Source: Fistularia commersonii
Lineage: Eukaryota > Chordata > Actinopteri > Syngnathiformes > Fistulariidae
Length of the DNA: 64,000 nt
Assembly: GCA_037954325.1 (NCBI GenBank)
Contig: JBBMNZ010000003.1
Location: 22,923,392 to 22,987,391, forward strand
Reading direction: 5' to 3'
Part shown: piece by piece, positions 1 through 9,906 of the stretch
Position numbering within the stretch: the first letter of the stretch is position 1
Layout of the letters: every line of letters begins with the position of its first letter
Program-made: the position numbers and the translations under genes
The notes under the pieces: generated by a model
Told to the model about the DNA's origin: nothing
Seen by the model: the letters and a program-made list of their open reading frames with translations, nothing else
Databases searched by the model: none

Positions 1-53
1 GGACCAAAAGGAGCCAGCGGAGAGCTTCCTGTTGTTTTTAGAGGAGCGTTACC
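1..53 (+). promoter_or_regulatory. 5' UTR of the rnf128-like gene with a probable splice acceptor
   Basis: The sequence just before the start codon has a pyrimidine-rich run (about 25-39) followed by AG at 40-41, which looks like a 3' splice site. If it is used, only 12 bases of 5' UTR belong to the coding exon. If not, this is plain 5' UTR. The promoter would lie to the left of the window. Confidence 0.45.
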
Positions 54-1136
54 ATGGGGGGGAAGACGCAACACGGCCGGCGGCTGCTGCCGCTGCTGTG
101 TCTGACGGGATTCCTCCAGCGCTCGGCCGCGTTTGTGTTCTGGACGGCCGTGGTGGAGATCAGCTACACGGCCAACGACAACAAGACCGTCGACCGCTAC
201 TGCGAGTGCGGCGTCTTCGGACGGAACTCCCCGTTGGAGAAAGCCTCGGGCGCGGTCGCGCTCCCGAAGGGGGACCCTAAAGGCTGCGGGCCCGATCCCG
301 TCTACGCGCGAAATGCCAGCTCGCCGCCCTGGATAGCTCTGGTGAAACGCGGCAACTGCACCTTCAGCGAGAAGATCAACGCCGCCAAGCGGCAGGGCGC
401 CGCCGGCGTGGTGGTCTACAACATGGACGGCAGCGGCAACAGCACGTCGCACATGGCGCACGCCGACGCGGATAAAATCGTCGCCGTCATGATCGGGAAC
501 GTCCTGGGCGCGGAGGTGGCGGCGCTGGTGAGGAACGGCACGGAGGTGATGATGCTCATCGACGTGGGGACGCCCCACGGTCCCTGGATGGACAGCTACT
601 GGCTCTACTTCCTGTCCATCGCCTTCTTCATCGTGATGGCGGCGTCCATCGCCTATTTCGTCTTCGTCTCGGCCAACCGGCTCTACACGCTGCACAGGCA
701 CCGGCGCTCCGAGCGGCGGCTGAAAACCGAAGCCAAGAAGGCCATCAGGCAGCTGCGGCTGCGCACGCTCAAGCGGGGCGACGAGGAGACCGACTCGGAG
801 GCGCACGTGTGCGCCGTCTGCATCGAGTCCTACAAAGCCGGGGAGGTGGTGACGGTGCTGACGTGCGACCACGTCTTCCACAAGAACTGCATCGAGCCGT
901 GGCTGCTGGAGAGGAGGACCTGCCCCATGTGCAAGTGCGACATCCTGAAGGCTCTGGGCGTGGAGGACGAGTCCAAGGAGGGCATGTCCGGGGAACCGCC
1001 ACCAGAGGTCACCGTCATCACGGTGGCCGGCGGAGACGCCATGTACGAGGTCCCGCTGAGCCCCGGTCTGGACGCGCGCCGCCATCACTATGACAACGGG
1101 GCCTTCGAGGGAGACTCGCAGGTCCCGAGGAGCTGA
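54..1136 (+). CDS. rnf128-like: RNF128/GRAIL-like transmembrane RING-H2 E3 ubiquitin ligase, intronless coding sequence
   Basis: A 360-residue Goliath/GRAIL-family ligase that should ubiquitinate membrane or endosomal cargo. Visible parts: signal peptide about 1-26; lumenal PA domain about 30-175 with sequons at N43, N87, N101, N129 and N161; the family motif HGPW at 175-178; membrane span about 183-207; basic juxtamembrane region; RING-H2 with C253, C256, C271, H273, H276, C279, C290 and C293 (C3H2C3 order). The sequence CPMCKCDILKALG after the last RING cysteines is typical of the RNF128/133/148 branch rather than RNF130/149/150. The start is supported by an in-frame TAG at 39-41 and a good Kozak context (ACCATGG). 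PA, membrane and RING parts lie in one uninterrupted frame, whereas RNF128 itself is multi-exon in mammals, so a retrocopy-derived paralogue is possible. A pyrimidine tract ending in AG at 40-41 may be the acceptor of a 5' non-coding exon outside the window. Branch assignment is likely; orthology is not settled. Confidence 0.9.
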   Translation: MGGKTQHGRRLLPLLCLTGFLQRSAAFVFWTAVVEISYTANDNKTVDRYCECGVFGRNSPLEKASGAVALPKGDPKGCGPDPVYARNASSPPWIALVKRGNCTFSEKINAAKRQGAAGVVVYNMDGSGNSTSHMAHADADKIVAVMIGNVLGAEVAALVRNGTEVMMLIDVGTPHGPWMDSYWLYFLSIAFFIVMAASIAYFVFVSANRLYTLHRHRRSERRLKTEAKKAIRQLRLRTLKRGDEETDSEAHVCAVCIESYKAGEVVTVLTCDHVFHKNCIEPWLLERRTCPMCKCDILKALGVEDESKEGMSGEPPPEVTVITVAGGDAMYEVPLSPGLDARRHHYDNGAFEGDSQVPRS

Positions 1137-2015
1137 ACCGAAAAGGAGGAAACAGTCGGTTTTTTTAAGCCGCTTTTCAAATCAACGTTTGCCGGAATCC
1201 GATGATTGACGCACCGCGGTGGAATCAAAACCGGGCGAGAGAATGCATGCCCATCCGGTGACTCAGATCTATTTAAAATGAGTAATGTTAAGGAAAAAAA
1301 AAGTGATTATTTTCATATATCTGGCGAGATTCGCCCGTCTCTCTCTGTCTCTCTGTGGCTCATATAGGCGCCTTGTTAGCGGGTTTGTTTATACATCGGT
1401 TTCTGCACAGGTACGGACGATGCACGGAAAGAGGAAAGAATGAAACTGCGTGAAAGCAGCTTGTCAAGCTGGATTTGGAAAACACACCCTTTGCTGGAAA
1501 TGCAGGCTGACGCACACACACACGCTCACGCACACACATGCATACTGACGAGTGAAAAGTGTGACCCGAGGGTGCGGACCAGCAGGAACGTGTTTGGAGT
1601 CGCTCCCTCTTCCGGGATACTTTTGTAATTTTCCTGTAGATATTGAATGTCTATATAGATATATATATATTTCTATATATATATATATTTCCAAAGAAAT
1701 GCTGTCGTCCCACTGCAGAGACTCCATCCTCCATCCATGGTCTTCCACATCTCTTTTCCCCACCGCGTCGTCTACCTCGCCGCCTAAACCCCCTCCCCTC
1801 CCTCTCCCCCGGCGACCGCTAACGGTTTCCTCCTTGCGCCCATGGCGACGCTCGCCGCTTGGGATTTTATTATTTTTCTACAAGGAATCATCTTCAGCGC
1901 GTTATGGATTTCAGGAGTCTTTTTCAAAATCGCTCTGTAACGCCGGATACGACTTGTATTAAATCACATTGATGCTTTTTAGAACCGAATAAATCCCTCA
2001 AAATGAGGCCAAATT
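1137..2015 (+). other. Probable 3' UTR of the rnf128-like gene
   Basis: No coding signal follows the TGA stop. An AATAAA hexamer at 1988-1993 is the first good polyadenylation signal seen, giving a 3' UTR of about 0.88 kb. The stretch holds a short CA-rich tract (about 1513-1540) and an AT tract (about 1650-1690). The minus-strand open frame over this tract is low-complexity and not a gene. Confidence 0.55.
1988..1993 (+). terminator. Candidate polyadenylation signal AATAAA of the rnf128-like gene
   Basis: Canonical hexamer about 850 bases after the stop codon. The sequence after it (2020-2040) becomes GT/T-rich, as expected of a downstream element. No transcript evidence is available. Confidence 0.5.
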
Positions 2016-2640
2016 TTTACCAGACTGGTGTGATTTGTTAGGGTGGCGTTCCGCGGAGGGCGAGGGGGCGTCCCGGCCTCGAGGCTGACCGCCGTCGTAT
2101 CGTTTCCTCACGTCGATTATCTCTTGTTCGTTCATATCTGGTGAAAGCTAGCCAGGTATTTGCTGCCCGTGTGTGTTTATGTGTAATCATTAACAGAGGA
2201 TTGGAAAAATTACGTGGGTCTTAAATCTTTATGTAGCTTTATGTCTTTATGTAGAGTTGCGAAACGTTCCAGGTGCCCGAAGAAATGGGAGTAGCCGGTA
2301 AAAGCGGATGATTTTTGTTTCCCTTCCCACCATTGGGGAACCCGATGGCGGTCGGCGCCCGCCTTGTAGAGGTGGGTGGACGGACGGGCGTCCTGGAGAG
2401 AGAGGGGTCAAGTTCGTACGAGCGTGATGTGCGAGTCCTGGACGAATCGTTCCAAATTTGTGAGTCGTTATACTGACCCGTGAGATTTCTCATCTCAATT
2501 GACTCTTTCACGCACTTGACGCTAACTGCTAATAAGACATTGCATGCTTTGCTAACCGCGCATGTCTGAATATGTCAAGTTTATCACAGTGGTCATGGTT
2601 TCAACCCAAGTCCCCTTTTCCCTCCACGCTATGAGATGAA
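2016..2640. other. Intergenic, nothing recognised
   Basis: Unique-looking sequence with no open frame matching a known family, no RNA gene and no clear repeat. The 90-residue minus-strand frame at 2239-2511 has no recognisable domain and is not supported. Confidence 0.4.
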
Positions 2641-3420
2641 GACAGTCCCTACTGCCAAAACGATAACTCACTCAGTAACTCTACAAAAGAATCACTCAGC
2701 CTAGTGTAGCCCTCCCCACCCACAAAACGAATCATTCTGCCCCCCACTCTCACAAACGAACGATTCACTCAGTATCTCCGCAAACAAATACCCCAGTAGC
2801 TCAGAGTGGATCTCCACACTTGCATAATGTACACTTCGGGTAATTCCTCAAAAGAATCGCTCAGTAGCTCAGCCTAGCCCTCCACTTTCACAAAATGAGG
2901 GATTCAGTCAGTAACTCCTCAAAAGAATCACTCAGTAGCCCAGAATAGCCTTCCCCGCTGACAAAACGAACAATTCACTTCGTAACCCGGCAAAAGAATC
3001 ACTTAGTAGCTCACAGTAGCCCTCCACTCTCACAAAATGAGCGATTCAGTCTGTAACTCCACAAACAAATACCCCAGTAGCTCAGAGTGGACCGCCACAC
3101 TTGCAAAATGTACAATTCATTCAGTAACTCCACAAAAGAATCACTCAGAAGCTCAGAATAGCCTTCCCCGCTGACAAAACGAACAGTTCACTTCGTAACT
3201 CCGCAAAAGAATTACTCAATAGCTGAGAACAGCCTTCCCCACTCGCAGAACAAACAATTCACAGAGTAACTCCACAAAAGAGTCGCTCAGTAGCTCAGAA
3301 TAGCCTTCACCACCTGCTAAAAGAATAACTCACACTGTCCCTCAAGAAAGGAATCACTCAGTAGCTCAAAATAGCCCTCCACACTTCAAAACGAACGGCT
3401 TGTCTCAGACGCTCAGAGTA
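2640..3420. repeat. Decayed tandem satellite, about 71-bp unit, roughly 11 copies
   Basis: The same phrases recur at multiples of 71 bases: CAGAATAGCCTTCCCCGCTG at 2941 and 3154 (213 apart, three units), CCCTCCACT(T/C)TCAC near 2878 and 3020 (142 apart, two units), CAGAGTGGA near 2802 and 3083 (281 apart, four units). Each unit holds GTAACTCC, AAAAGAATCACTCAGTAGCTCAG and ACAAAACGAAC-like segments. Units have diverged and more than one subtype alternates, as in an old satellite with higher-order variants. No coding frame is kept. Confidence 0.9.
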
Positions 3421-3510
3421 CTCGCCAAAATCTAAAAACAGGGGGACCCACTAAGTGACTCAAGTGACTCAAAACCCATTGGTGAGTGACTCATATAAAC
3501 TTGAATCAGT
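3421..3510. promoter_or_regulatory. Cluster of three TGACTCA (AP-1/TRE-like) sites with a TATAAA
   Basis: Perfect TGACTCA occurs at 3456-3462, 3465-3471 and 3487-3493, followed at once by TATAAA at 3494-3499. The heptamer is the consensus AP-1 site and is palindromic about its centre. It lies at the right edge of the satellite and could be a by-product of its TCACTCAG-rich units. No gene starts nearby, so function is only a possibility. Confidence 0.35.
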
Positions 3511-4326
3511 ACAAAGTCTCGAGTTCCCCGTCTCTGTGACCACATTGTGACCGAAGCGGAAAGTTTATCCCCTCGATTTAAACGGCGTTTATCAAGCGGC
3601 TCACAATCTGTTGAGGGAATCGCTAAGAACCACCAGAAGCTTTTGGTTCTCAGCCGCACATCCCCGTCGCCTCCGACCGCCCAATCACACCGCGGCGAAT
3701 CGTGGACGTATTAAGTGAGGCCCCCACCGCTCACGGGGCGGCGTGCGCTGACTCTCGGGCCAAGCAGCGAGCTAAGCATTCATAGGTCAGATGGTTATAG
3801 TGGCATGGCGGGGAGACAGAGAATCAATACCGGACTAACTGGCCGCGCTCGGACCGACTGGCAGACGGCGGGTCGGAGGCGCGCTCTGCTCAGCCCTTGA
3901 TTTATTGCAGTTGTTAAAGCGAAAATTGAGTCAGAAGGTTTTCATTTAACGGCGTGCCGGTCAGCGGCGCCGCTCCGATACCGCGTTTGACCTTCAGTTC
4001 CGGGTAGGAATGAAAAAAAAAAAAAAAAAAAAACGGGATTAAAATATCACAGCGCAGAAGTGCTTATCTGCCCTTGTGGAGGCCAATCGTGGTTCATATC
4101 TCTCACGCCGGCGAAGACAAACAATAATCCCGCGGCGCATCTGTGTTGTAATATAAACAAGGCGTTCTCTCGGGCCTCAGAGGTTCTGGTTGTTGCGCGG
4201 CTCGCTAGCATCACCTGCTGGAAGGTTCCCTGAACCGCAACCAGAATTTCCTCCTGACAGGAAATGACACCCGGACCAACGGCCTCACGGAAAAATACAA
4301 AATAATCAGAATTTTGCCCGCCTCCC

Positions 4327-4367
<41 letters not shown>

Positions 4368-5020
4368 GTTTTGCAGCTTCAGCTTGAGTGAAAGAAAGTC
4401 TCTCTAATTAAATTACAGTAGTTAGTCTTGTTTTCAGGCTCCCTCGTCTCAGACCGCCTGAGTAATTATCCTAATGAAGGAGGGGAATCTGATTACAAAA
4501 CTGCAGTTAGAAACAAATTGATCCATTTAGTCGATAAGTAGAACATAAAACATTTCTTTTCTTTTTTTTTTTCCGCCTCCTGCTGAACACACAGACAATT
4601 TGATCAAGTACCGCGGTTCACCCTGGAGGCCCTTATTGCACATCTTACTCCTTTTTAGATGGAGAGCTACTAATGCATAGATTAGTTACAACTCCTTTAT
4701 TTATTTATTTGTATTTTATTTTATTTATTTACCCTCTCATTTATCTTTGAGGTAAAGAAACCGGTTTAAGCAGGTCGGAACAGGTGGAGAAAAGTGTCAG
4801 GGGTAATATGAGATATAGCTTACGGCGCATGTACCGCTAATGCTAGTCACGGCGACCTTATGCTAATACTGGCAGAAAACAGGATTTTGCATGTGTGAAA
4901 TATTAAGTTATATATGGTCTAGTATTCAGCTTTGTTTGTTCCGTATTCAGTTTTTAAGCATAACTTGCTCATATGAAAGCTTGATTGTTATCTCTGAAGG
5001 AAGATTTTTTTTTCAATAAA
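3511..5020. other. Intergenic, simple repeats and one conserved-looking block
   Basis: Contains poly(A) at 4014-4033, a (TG)n tract at 4331-4365 and a TTTA-rich run about 4697-4735. The 4380-4520 stretch is AT-rich with several TAAT cores and resembles a conserved non-coding element by eye. No gene is seen. Confidence 0.4.
4331..4365. repeat. (TG)n microsatellite
   Basis: About 17 uninterrupted TG units, likely polymorphic. Confidence 0.95.
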
Positions 5021-5092
5021 TATTAATATTGGCCCGCAACTTTGTCCCAGTTTTGAATTTTGGCCAACCGTGGATTTGACTTTGACACCCCT
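5020..5092. mobile_element. hAT-like transposon 3' terminal fragment
   Basis: The stretch ends in TTTGACTTTGACACCCCTG, preceded by a GGCCCGCAACTTTG-type segment, as in the right ends of hAT-type non-autonomous elements ending CCCCTG. No matching left end is visible within the preceding 300 bases, so it is a fragment or its left end has decayed. Confidence 0.5.
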
Positions 5093-5240
5093 GGTCTAGA
5101 GGTCAAAGAGAAGATTTATTGACGTAGTGAGAGAGGATATGAAGTTAGTTGGTGTGAGGCTGAGGAAGACTTACTTATTTCTCTCTCTGTCATTTGTTAA
5201 AGTTACCTAGTTTCAGAAAATGCAGACAAGTAGCACAGCG

Positions 5241-6060
5241 GCAGTGCCACGATTCATTGATTCATTAAACTTCATCTTCTTTTCGTGGTTTTAGCCTCAT
5301 CCAAGCTGTCATTGGGCGAGAGGTGACGTTCATACGAGCATTCACCCTCCTATTAGCATGTCATATAGAAACAATCAAACATTCACTCTCTTATTCTGAT
5401 ACAGCAGTGATATACAGTCAAGGGAGGCAGGAGAGGCCGTGCCTCACTTGTCAATCTTGGAAAGAAATAAATGTAAAATGAAAAACAGAATTAAATTGTT
5501 ATATTTATCAGTGATTTGCAGTATAAAGGTATTTTACTTTTAACCTCACCAGTTTTTTTATTTAAAATTTACTGTTCAAATACTGAGAAGAGGCGTCTGG
5601 TGAGGCAGCGGACTGTTGAGCCTCACCTAGATTGCGCAATGACGGCTGACTGCTAGCATGCTCTGCACTAAGACCACATTGCTGTCGCTAACATTGAAAC
5701 ACTTTTGCTAGATGAAAGACATGTTTTTTTTGTCAACAACTGTATGTGTGTTACTAGTTTTTGTGCCGGGCGATCATAAAACGGCTGCAAGGAGCCCCTA
5801 AGTGAGGCACGCAGTTCTCCTGCCTCATGGAAGGCGACTTCACTAGCCATAAACCTCACCGCCCGTCACATAGAGACATTCAACCATTCACTCATTCACA
5901 TGTCTGGATAATTTAGAGTCCCCTGATTGTTTTAGGACTTTGGGAGAAACCCTCATGTGGAGAACATGGACTTCACGCAGAAAGGCTCCCGTGTCTGAAT
6001 CCGACCTCCCCGCTGTGAGGAGGAAGCGCTACCTGCTGCGCCGCCGCGCCACTATTTATA
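5241..6060 (-). mobile_element. tRNA-headed SINE-like repeat, interrupted by a MITE
   Basis: On the minus strand this begins with a tRNA-like head (about 6060-6010) and continues with segments equivalent to those in the fuller copy at 46541-46965: the AACATGGACTTCACGCAGAAAGG portion, the CTGGATAATTTAGAGTC portion, the AACCATTCACTC portion and the TCATTGGGCGAGAGG portion. The copy is split. One part lies at about 5241-5404 and the other at 5870-6060, with a 465-base inverted-repeat element between them. Confidence 0.6.
5405..5869 (+). mobile_element. MITE-like element, copy 1, with palindromic terminal inverted repeats
   Basis: Near-terminal inverted repeats of 26-27 bases are present at 5424-5449 and 5800-5826. 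Each reads GAGGCAGGAGA...GTGCCTCACTT when oriented inward, and each has its own GAGGCA/TGCCTC palindrome. The interior is AT-rich and non-coding. A second copy in inverse orientation lies at 16095-16546 and matches along most of its length. Size and structure suggest a non-autonomous DNA transposon. The superfamily is not clear because no clean target-site duplication is seen. It sits inside a SINE-like repeat and is therefore younger. Confidence 0.7.
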
Positions 6061-6589
6061 AAGCAGGAAACGTGTTTTCCCGAGCGTTCGCACATAAAGA
6101 AACACAAACATCGTCCGAGTGGCTGATACCGCCGTTGTTGGGAGCCCTCCTCCCTTCCTCCCTCGCTTCCTTCCTCCCGTCCTCTGGTCCCTTCTGGCAG
6201 ATCAGCTCAGCCTGGAGTGTGTCCAGACACACCTCTTATCGTTGTTGTTGTCGCCGTCTTGTCTTGTCCCGGCCTCTGACGTGGCCGTCCGGCTCCCGCT
6301 GCGCCGTGGCCGTTTCCTCGCTGGCAGCCGCGGCGCAGAGGATATCCAAGAAGAAGAGGAAGAGGCGCCTCTTCCCCTGCAGCTCAGCGACAGCGGAGGT
6401 CGTTGTTATTTTTGTCTCCTGTTTCTCACCTAGCTTGACAGATGACGACTCGGGGTCAATTAACCTCCCTCCGATCTTGAACCGGATTTTTGAACATCGC
6501 TCGTCGGCACGGTTTTGACTTTGAGCGGCTACAAGTTTGGGTTTCCCAGATGGGCGTGACTGGGGGAGCACAAACGTGGCGCGACGTTC
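6061..6589. other. Intergenic, nothing recognised
   Basis: C/T-rich sequence with three overlapping open frames on both strands (192, 104 and 111 residues). None has a recognisable domain and codon use is dictated by low complexity. I do not support a gene here. Confidence 0.35.
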
Positions 6590-6760
6590 GCTCGAGATGC
6601 AGCGGTTAGCTTCACAGCAACGAGGTCCCCGGTTGGATTCCCGCGGGGGACCGTTGCCCTCGGTGACCCTGGTTTGACCGGACGTGCGAATGAGAGCGTG
6701 AATAGTCGTATTTCTATAATTGAATGAGGGCGTGACTGGTTGTGTGTCTGGAGGATGTCT
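6590..6760 (+). mobile_element. tRNA-headed SINE-like fragment
   Basis: The head reads GATGCAGCGGTTAGC, then CACAGCAACGAGGTCCCCGG, then a B-box-like GGTTGGATTCC. It is followed by the family's GTGCGAATGAGAGCGTGAAT segment. The same family is present at 5241-6060, 12285-12625 and 46541-46965. The middle and tail are truncated. Confidence 0.55.
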
Positions 6761-6864
6761 TCATGCAGCGCTTCGAAACACTTATTTGTCCCCGAGGGGC
6801 CATTGGGGGCACATGGGGATAGTGAACATCAAGAATAAAATAAAAAAGTTAATTGATAAATAAA

Positions 6865-7335
6865 ATGTATGTTTGTGTATATACAAGGGGGGATATATAC
6901 ATATCCTCAATTCCTATATATACATGTACATATGTATAGTATAGTGTGTGTGTATATATAAAGAATACTATACTACATATAGTATATATGTATATGTATA
7001 TATACACTATTTATAGTACTATATACATATATGTATATATATAGGTATAGTACCATACTATATATAGTATGTATACATACATACTATATATAGTACATAG
7101 ACATATACACATGTGTATATGTGTGTATATATATAATATATACTATACTATAGTATACTATGCTATAATTACACGTGTATGTATGTATATAGATGAAGTA
7201 AAAAATAAAATTCACAGGTAAGAGTATATATTAAAAATCAGATTAAGTACAAGTTAAGCCTATGTGTCTATATATATACATATTTATGTATTGTGTATAC
7301 ATATGTATATACATATATATATATACTTAGTTGTA
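6865..7335. repeat. Long AT-rich TA/TATG/TACA microsatellite region
   Basis: Almost all bases belong to imperfect TA, TATG, TACA and TATAC units that repeatedly form short palindromes such as ATATACATATGTATAT. It is interrupted near 7190-7260. There is no coding content. Confidence 0.9.
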
Positions 7336-7382
7336 ATGTGTGTATAGGTGTTATGTGTGTATGTGTATTTATAACTTTTATT

Positions 7383-7455
7383 CCTGGTAGATCATTTTGA
7401 GTTGGTCATTTTAAAAGTAGCTTGCAAGCCAAAAAAGTGTGGACACTCCAGGGGC
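7383..7455 (+). mobile_element. hAT transposon 3' terminal fragment
   Basis: GGTAGATCATTTTGAGTTGG, then GTAGCTTGCAAGCC, then an AGGGG-type end match the right end of the hAT copy at 29914-30666 (its right end has the GGTAGATCATTTT and AAAGTAGCTCTCAAGGC segments). Only the last 70 or so bases remain. Confidence 0.6.
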
Positions 7456-8393
7456 TAAACTGCTCACACACACAAAAAAACCACACAAAAAAAAACCCTC
7501 TCCTGCTCCTCTCTCATGCTAACAAAATTATCTCTATCTGCGTGCACTTTATGCTTTACACCTTATGGTTTAAATGTTTACTGTGTTGACAGTGCACTTT
7601 CCTGCAAACTTGCCCTCTATTAAAATTATTATTTTGTTAATTTTATGTCAACATGGGATTGGGAGAAACGTCTTCTCGATTCTTCGTTTTTGTTCAAATT
7701 GACAATAAAGCTGTCTTTGACTTTGTCTTCAAATCTGGAGGAGCGTATATTTTTGGGGTGCAGCGTCAGTGGAAGAAAGCGATTTCTCATTTACAACTGA
7801 AAGATGTGAAAATTACAAACTTTGCGTATATTTAGATATCAACACAGACGTTAATGTAGACATGACGCTCTGGGTTTGTCGAAAAATGACACAAAAGGGG
7901 TTCTAATGCGAAGAAGCGTCAGCGAGACGTGGAAAATACCAAGTCTACTTTTATTATGTTAGATTTAGACATAGATACAAATGTTAATGTGGAAAAGACG
8001 CTCCGGGTTTGTCAAAATATGGCTTAAAATTCCAAGATAACCTGATCGATTGACCTTGATCAACCGCTAACCGCCATGAATCGATGGTAATTGCGACATC
8101 GATGCTTCTCATTCACGTTCCACTACCTTGCAGTCTCGTCCTGGCGTTTTATGGTAAACGCTGTACATCCGGGCTTTGGGACAAATCCGTTTCGGATTTC
8201 GGGTCCTCCGGGCACCGTCGGCCCTCGGCGAGACTCCGGCTCCCCGAGTTTCCTCCTTAAGTGAAAGCGCCTCTCAGCGCTGTTTGAAAAAACACCCAAT
8301 CAATGCTGTTTACCCCCTGATTTTATCCGTGCACGTCTCACTGGGGGCTCGCTTTCCGAAAAGGTCAATAGTTTTTGAAAGCAGGCGTATGTG

Positions 8394-8442
<49 letters not shown>

Positions 8443-9446
8443 CATAGTCTTTTCAGTCCATCCATCCAGTCTTATTAACCCCTGGTGTGTCCTGCTTCCT
8501 GTGGCGCTCATTAATTAATGACCCATTTGCTTAATTGCAAAGAGCTTGCAGGACTAAGAAAAAAAAAAAAAAAGGGAGGGCGGGGCTAAATATTTGTGTA
8601 GATGCACGTGCACGTGCATGTGTGTGTGTGTATAGCATGCAGAACCTCAACAGTTTTTGCAGTACGGCCCTCTTTTGCTTTATATTCTGCTAGCTTGTAG
8701 TTTCATCCATGTGTGCATGTGTGTGTGTCTCCTTTTATTCCGAGCATGTTTCAAAAGTGTTTTGGCGTGACAGCGACACAACAGAAGCTTCAGGTTTGTT
8801 CTTTCTGTCTTTGTGTCATTGTGCTGAGCGGGACTCCCGGAATGAGGCGTTCGCTGACAGTTGGCACGCACTCTGTCCACAAGCCGCTGTCGCCGATCTG
8901 TTAGAATACATCCCGCTCGGACGTTTGTCCTGATTATCGTCCGCCGGGGTCGGAGCGGGGACGCAGATATAATTCACGAGAACGGCTGCGTATCCAAATC
9001 AGAGTCTTGCGAGCAACGTTCCCTCCAAGCTGCGCAACTGCGCGATCGCGTACCGCTCGCACACTCTCTGCGCACTGCAAATGAATGCGATATGTAACAT
9101 TTTTTTCTGTATCATTTTGCTGTGTAACCCTGTGAGTGACAGGTGTCCGGCCGTTACGATGCAGTTACGCGACACAGCCAATCACGGCACTGACAGTACT
9201 TGCGCACGCGCTCTGCCCGTACACGCTATATAACAATAATAAAAGTGTGGCGGGGTTAAGTGACGCTAATGCTAACACGCTAACCCCTTGTCATGACAAA
9301 AAGATTTTGCTCCTCAATGTGCTCGGGGAGGTTGTCTGTGCGCCCGGACGTATGAAAAAACCTGCTTGCACGTTTGCGTCGCATGATCCCAACAGTTTGA
9401 AGACACTTTTCACACGGTGCACGTCTGGACCGCACTCTTTAAGATG
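7456..9446. other. Intergenic, possible repeat pieces and one conserved-looking block
   Basis: 7690-7735 holds AAATTGACAATAAAGCTGTC, a segment often found near 3' ends of fish interspersed repeats. 8390-8435 is a (TG)n tract. 8500-8545 carries ATTAATTAATGACC and TTAATTGCAAAG blocks that look like a conserved non-coding element. 9014-9290 has a GTTCCCTCCAAGCTGCGC-type segment that I associate with dispersed DNA-transposon repeats, but no inverted partner is visible. No gene is supported. Confidence 0.35.
8390..8435. repeat. (TG)n microsatellite
   Basis: About 22 TG units with one TGCG interruption near the left end. Confidence 0.95.
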
Positions 9447-9454
9447 ATCTACAG

Positions 9455-9898
9455 CCGGGGGGGTCAAACTCAATTTCACTGAGGGCCACATCGGCATAAC
9501 GGTTGCCCTCAAAGTGCCATAAGGTAACAGTTTAAATGTAACCAAATGCGATGTAAAATAAATGTAACTACTCCTTAAAGTTAAATGACTCTGAATTTAT
9601 GACTCATTCAAATCCATAATGTTACTTATGCATTTCCATCTTTCCAGAAGCAGCCGTCCATTTGCATCAACTTTTCCCCTTTTGGACATTTAGGGATCAT
9701 TTGTATTTTTCAATTCCACTTATTGAAAATTGCATTGACGTGGATACACTGCAATCTAATGACGGGATGCCGCCACTTCGCGGGGAACGTGATCGGCATG
9801 AATTGTTGGAAATGTATTTTATGGCCAATGCATGCGTTTGACTTATTTATTTTAACACAATCAGACCTTTTAAGAGATTCTCAAGTTTGACACGTGTG
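9455..9898 (+). mobile_element. Non-autonomous hAT element with 8-bp target-site duplication
   Basis: The left end CCGGGGGGGTCAAACTC and the right end GTTTGACACGTGTG are decayed inverted repeats of the CAGGGGTGTCAAACTC type. The element is flanked by perfect 8-bp direct repeats ATCTACAG at 9447-9454 and 9899-9906. An 8-bp duplication is diagnostic of the hAT superfamily. The 444-base interior (GAGGGCCACATCGGCATAAC near the left end) has no coding frame. Confidence 0.8.
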
Positions 9899-9906
9899 AT
9901 CTACAG

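Noticed and set aside
1464..1763. Minus-strand frame over CA and AT tracts in the rnf128-like 3' UTR
   Set aside because: Low-complexity translation (repeated V/C and Y/I) in a 3' UTR.
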